DNA of 8,499 nt. Source: Actinomycetota bacterium. GTDB lineage: Bacteria > Actinomycetota > Actinomycetes > Mycobacteriales > Mycobacteriaceae. Both the position numbers and the translations under genes were made by a program. Location of the stretch: the NCBI GenBank assembly GCA_005787665.1, contig SYAB01000408.1:1-8499 (forward strand). The letters are read 5' to 3'. Positions 5,678-8,499 of this stretch are shown in pieces. The notes under the pieces were generated by a model. It ran no database searches and was not told the DNA's origin. It saw nothing but the letters and a program-made list of their open reading frames with translations. Within the stretch, counting starts at the first letter, position 1; every line of letters starts with the position of its first letter.

Positions 5678-6216
5678 GAGCGACCGAGCGTCATCGTCAG
5701 GCCGCCGCGCCCGTCGTCGGTCTCGATCAGGTCCGGGCAACGCCGACGCAGGTCGCCCAGCAGCCGCAGCCGCAGCGTGTGGTCGGCCGCCACGCATTTC
5801 TGGCAGGCCCCGCCGAGGCGCACCGCCACGATGTCGTCGTCGAGACGCTCGACGCCCACCGAGCCGCCGTGGGAGCGGATGAAGTCACCTAACGACCCGT
5901 CGATCAGATCGGTGGCGACCCGGTGCAGCACCTCGCCCGCGGCGGGCCGGATCGTCCAACCCGAAGGATCGTCGAGGGCCTCGACCAGCGCGCTGCGGAC
6001 AGCCGCCCCGTGCGCCGTCCAGGACTCGCCGTCGCGCAGCCACAGCCATACCGCGCCGTATTCCACCAGACCCGCGGCCAGCGTGCCCTCGCGCAACATT
6101 CCGCCGAGCCGGCCCGGGGCCGCCGTCACCCGGCCGGCCGGCAGGCTGCCCCCCGGCACCACCCAGCGCACCGCGAGCCGGTCGCCGGTCACCCGTTCGG
6201 GGTGGACGCCGATCAT
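5674..6216 (-). CDS. Nfu/NifU-like Fe-S protein, third gene of the Feo operon
   Basis: A 180-residue protein. The C-terminal part (about 94-165) is a NifU C-terminal (Nfu) domain: [14 protein letters not shown], then [21 protein letters not shown], with C138 and C141 forming the CxxC that in Nfu dimers bridges a [4Fe-4S] cluster. Residues 1-90 ([15 protein letters not shown], then [11 protein letters not shown]) faintly recall the Nfu N-terminal domain but are diverged. Nfu proteins carry clusters to target enzymes in the cytoplasm. ATG 6216 overlaps the feoB stop in ATGA, so it is the distal gene of feoA-feoB-nfu. Where other bacteria place feoC, this operon has a CxxC-type iron-sulfur protein. 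It may pass imported iron to cluster synthesis or modulate FeoB; both are inference. The stop shares CTAG with the TetR stop. The open frame upstream to 7767 is a shadow within feoB. Confidence 0.88.
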   Translation of the reverse strand: MIGVHPERVTGDRLAVRWVVPGGSLPAGRVTAAPGRLGGMLREGTLAAGLVEYGAVWLWLRDGESWTAHGAAVRSALVEALDDPSGWTIRPAAGEVLHRVATDLIDGSLGDFIRSHGGSVGVERLDDDIVAVRLGGACQKCVAADHTLRLRLLGDLRRRCPDLIETDDGRGGLTMTLGRS

Positions 6217-8162
6217 CCGAGGGCCGCGACGACAGTCCTGGCCAGCAGCGACATCACCCAGGCCAGGGCAAACATGTAGCCGAAGGCGATCAGCGGCCAC
6301 CGCCAGGACCCGCTCTCCCGGCGGATCACCCCGACCGTCGACATGCACTGCAACGCGAACATGAAGAAGACCAGCAGCGCGGCGATCGTCGGGGCGTCGA
6401 AGAGCGGCCGTCCGGCGTCGGGCCCGTCCTGAACCCGCATGGCCTCCAGCGCGGCCGCCGGGTCCTCCGGATCTTCCGCGGCCGCAACCTGTCCGAGGGT
6501 GGCCACGAACGTCTCCCGTGCTGCCAGCGAGGACAGCACGCCGATGTTGATTCGCCAGTCGAATCCCTGAGGGGCGAAGATCGGCTCCATCGCCCGGCCG
6601 ATCGTGGCGGCATAGGAGTTGTTGAGGACATACGACGACGCCGCCGCGTCGTCGGCGGGGTCCACGCCCGCGGCTGCCATCGCGGCGTCGTTGCGCAGCG
6701 GCAGGTTCAGCAGCACCCACAGCACCACCGTGGTGGCCAGGATGATGGAGGTGACTTTGCGCAGGAAGGCCGATGCGGCGGTGATGACCTCGGCCACAAC
6801 GCTTTTCAGCCGGGGAACCTGATACGGGGGCATCTCCATGTAGAACGGCAGCGCAGCCGCGCCCCGTGAGGTGAACTTCTTGAACAGTGCCGCGGTCAGC
6901 ATCGCCGAGACCGCACCGAAGAAGTACAGCGCGAACATGACCAAACCGCGGGCGTTGACGAAGCCCAAGGTCGTGTCGGGCGGCAACAACAGGCTCACCA
7001 GCAGGATGTACACCGGCAGCCGGGCCGAGCACGTCATCAGCGGTGCGCCCATCATGGTGGCCAGCCGGTCGCGGGCCGAGGGTAGCGACCGGGTGGCCAT
7101 GATGCCGGGAATCGCGCACGCGAACGACGACAGCAGCGAGACGAACGCGCGCCCCTCCAGTCCGGCCTTGGCCATCACCCGGTCCATCAGGAAAGCGGCC
7201 CGCGCCAGGTATCCACTGCCCTCGAGCAGAGCGATCAGCACGAACAGCAGCACGATCTGGGGCAGGAACACCAGCACCCCGCCGACCCCGCCGATCAGGG
7301 CCTGGGATAGGAACGACGACAGCCATCCGACACCGACGTGTGCGGTCACCAGGTCGCCCAGCCAGCCGAAGAACTCCTCGACGTAGCCCTGGAGCGGTGC
7401 GGCGAGGGTGAAGATGGTCTGGAAGAAAAGGAACATCGTGAGCAGGAACACGACCGTCCCGATCACCGGGTGCAACAGCACCGCGTCGATGCGACGGGTC
7501 CGCTGGTCGACCTCGGGGAGCCGGTAGCCCGACGCCGCGAGCACCGACTCCGCCCAGGCCGATACCTCCGCGGTGTCGGTTGGCGGTGCCACCACCGGAG
7601 CGCTCCAGGACCGGTGGTCGGCCATCGTGTGGCGAAGGGTGTTCACCCCATCGCGGTCGCCACCCGCCACGGCCACGACCGGAACCCCCAGCGCCCGGCT
7701 GAAAGCGTGGACATCGAGCCTTCCGTTGCGGCGGGCCAGGTCGTCGGTGAACGTGAGGACCACACACAGCGGCAGCCCGGTCTGCTGCACCTGGGCCAGG
7801 AGGCCTAGCGACCGCCGCACGGTGGTGGCGTTGAGCAGCACCAGCATCGCCTCCGGCAGGTCCTCGCCGGCGGCGGCGGTGTCGAGGACGTCGACGACGA
7901 CCTGCTCGTCGGGGCTGATGGGGTCCAGGCTGTAGGTGCCGGGCAGGTCCTCGATGACGACGGTCCGTCCGTCATCCAGCCGTGCCCGGCCCTCGAACTT
8001 CGCGACGGTCACGCCGGGGTAGTTCCCGGTCTTGGCGTGCAACCCGGTCAGCGCGTTGAACAGCGTGGTCTTACCGGAGTTCGGGCTGCCCACCAGGGCG
8101 AACCGGACCAACCCGGCGTTCGCCCCGGCGGTCGGGCCGCCGTGGTGGTGGCCGGAACTCAA
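6213..8162 (-). CDS. feoB: FeoB ferrous iron transporter
   Basis: A 649-residue inner-membrane Fe(II) importer. A cytoplasmic G domain (about 18-180) has the P-loop GSPNSGKT (25-32), the G2 threonine in NYPGVTV (48-53) and G3 DLPGT (72-76). The G4 site reads TFTD (137-140) instead of NxxD, and G5 (AGGDRDG) is also atypical. A spacer follows (181-225), then the membrane part from about 228 with Gate motifs SFACAIPGIMATR (346-358, C349) and MTCSARLPVY (376-385, C378). It is shorter than E. coli FeoB (773 residues). The short N-terminus has HHH at 5-7. I place the start at TTG 8162-8160, which overlaps the feoA stop as TTGA and has GGAG (8174-8171) 8 nt upstream. The longer ATG start at 8186 adds 8 residues inside feoA and has a poorer site. 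The stop overlaps the Nfu-like gene by 4 nt. Probably repressed by Fe-IdeR. Confidence 0.95.
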   Translation of the reverse strand: MSSGHHHGGPTAGANAGLVRFALVGSPNSGKTTLFNALTGLHAKTGNYPGVTVAKFEGRARLDDGRTVVIEDLPGTYSLDPISPDEQVVVDVLDTAAAGEDLPEAMLVLLNATTVRRSLGLLAQVQQTGLPLCVVLTFTDDLARRNGRLDVHAFSRALGVPVVAVAGGDRDGVNTLRHTMADHRSWSAPVVAPPTDTAEVSAWAESVLAASGYRLPEVDQRTRRIDAVLLHPVIGTVVFLLTMFLFFQTIFTLAAPLQGYVEEFFGWLGDLVTAHVGVGWLSSFLSQALIGGVGGVLVFLPQIVLLFVLIALLEGSGYLARAAFLMDRVMAKAGLEGRAFVSLLSSFACAIPGIMATRSLPSARDRLATMMGAPLMTCSARLPVYILLVSLLLPPDTTLGFVNARGLVMFALYFFGAVSAMLTAALFKKFTSRGAAALPFYMEMPPYQVPRLKSVVAEVITAASAFLRKVTSIILATTVVLWVLLNLPLRNDAAMAAAGVDPADDAAASSYVLNNSYAATIGRAMEPIFAPQGFDWRINIGVLSSLAARETFVATLGQVAAAEDPEDPAAALEAMRVQDGPDAGRPLFDAPTIAALLVFFMFALQCMSTVGVIRRESGSWRWPLIAFGYMFALAWVMSLLARTVVAALG

Positions 8163-8455
8163 GCCACGGTCTCCACGCGCACGCATCGAGCCTGCTGGCG
8201 CCGCAGGGCGATCTCGTAGTCGCCGACCCGGTAGATCACCGGGTCGCGCAACGGGGCGCGACGCACCATGACGACCTCGACACCGGGCGCCAGTCCCAGG
8301 TCGAAGAGCCGACGCGCGGCGCTGGGATCGACCTCGCTGCCATAACCGATGACCCGGGCGCGCCGCTCGGGTCTCAGATCGTCAAGAGTGTCGCAATCAG
8401 GCGGATGCGCATGAACCACCGCGCGGTTGCGCATCAGTTCGGACACTGGCGACAT
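8159..8455 (-). CDS. feoA: FeoA ferrous iron transport accessory protein
   Basis: A 98-residue cytoplasmic protein with an SH3-like FeoA domain. The core is AARRLFDLGLAPGVEVVMVRRAPLRDPVIYRVGDYEIALRRQQA, running from about residue 46 to 89, where RRLFDLGLAPG and the DYEIALRR strand are the family hallmarks. FeoA binds FeoB and is needed for full Fe(II) uptake. It is longer than the roughly 75-residue E. coli FeoA because of an N-terminal extension of about 20 residues. ATG 8455 is chosen because it lies immediately behind the iron box and a TAAGCT -10 element, consistent with a leaderless or very short leader. The ATG at 8434 would drop 7 residues. No Shine-Dalgarno precedes either. It overlaps feoB's TTG start by 4 nt (TTGA), coupling the two. 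Confidence 0.94.
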   Translation of the reverse strand: MSPVSELMRNRAVVHAHPPDCDTLDDLRPERRARVIGYGSEVDPSAARRLFDLGLAPGVEVVMVRRAPLRDPVIYRVGDYEIALRRQQARCVRVETVA

Positions 8456-8459
8456 AAGG

Positions 8460-8478
8460 TTAGGTTAGCTTAACCAAC
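8460..8478 (-). promoter_or_regulatory. IdeR/DtxR iron box and -10 element of the feo operon
   Basis: TTAGGTTAGCTTAACCAAC (plus-strand reading) matches the mycobacterial IdeR consensus TTAGGTTAGGCTAACCTAA at 15 of 19 positions, including the symmetric core GGTTA-GCT-TAACC (8463-8467 and 8471-8475). The minus strand also reads TAAGCT (8472-8467), fitting the mycobacterial -10 pattern TAnnnT, so bound IdeR would block RNA polymerase. The box ends 4 nt before the feoA ATG, implying a leader of only a few bases. A -35 is not evident in the remaining 21 bases. The operon should be off in iron-replete cells and on under iron limitation. Confidence 0.87.
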
Positions 8479-8499
8479 TTCGCGCTGTCACGTCCGGAA

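Noticed and set aside
5674..7767. A 697-residue minus-strand open frame
   Set aside because: Only its last 180 residues (from ATG 6216) are a real gene. Upstream it runs in a different frame through feoB, whose domain motifs show which frame is used.

Overview
The window is uniformly GC-rich, with tightly packed genes, GTG/TTG starts next to ATG, many 4-8 nt gene overlaps, and an IdeR-type iron box. Together with the gene content (hemB followed by small membrane proteins, a Ctp-type copper ATPase, an MpaB/DUF2236 oxygenase), this points to an actinobacterium, most likely a Mycobacterium/Mycolicibacterium relative. From memory, M. tuberculosis also has two small membrane-protein genes (Rv0513, Rv0514) after hemB (Rv0512). 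That parallel was not checked by alignment.

Layout, left to right. (1) Positions 1-1851, plus strand: the 3' end of hemB (porphobilinogen synthase), then four small unassigned membrane-protein genes. Three of the four junctions overlap, as expected of a translationally coupled run. (2) 1841-3966, plus strand: a perfect copper-type operator (ATACCCC-CTA-GGGGTAT) that contains the stop codon of the previous gene and lies 9 nt before a P1B-1 Cu(I)-exporting ATPase. No repressor gene is present here. (3) 3967-4218: a 252-bp non-coding interval with a 28-bp tandem repeat, a 54-nt long-stem hairpin, two GC hairpins and repeated GGCGGGCC words. (4) 4203-5677, plus strand: an operator-like palindrome, an MpaB/DUF2236 putative haem oxygenase, and an overlapping TetR regulator. 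(5) 5674-8478, minus strand: an iron-regulated Feo operon, feoA-feoB-nfu-like, with an IdeR box immediately before feoA and 4-nt overlaps at both internal junctions. It converges on the TetR gene, and both final stop codons fall in one CTAG.

How the genes work together. FeoA and FeoB should import ferrous iron when IdeR is released under iron limitation. The third gene encodes an Nfu-like protein with a CxxC in the C-terminal domain. It occupies the place that feoC often holds elsewhere, so it could link imported iron to Fe-S cluster handling or modulate FeoB. The ATPase exports copper and is probably controlled from elsewhere by a CsoR/RicR-type repressor. The TetR protein probably controls its own two-gene unit. 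The most distinctive points are the Nfu-like third Feo gene, the altered G4 motif of FeoB, the operator embedded in a stop codon, and the structured repeat-rich interval after the copper ATPase.
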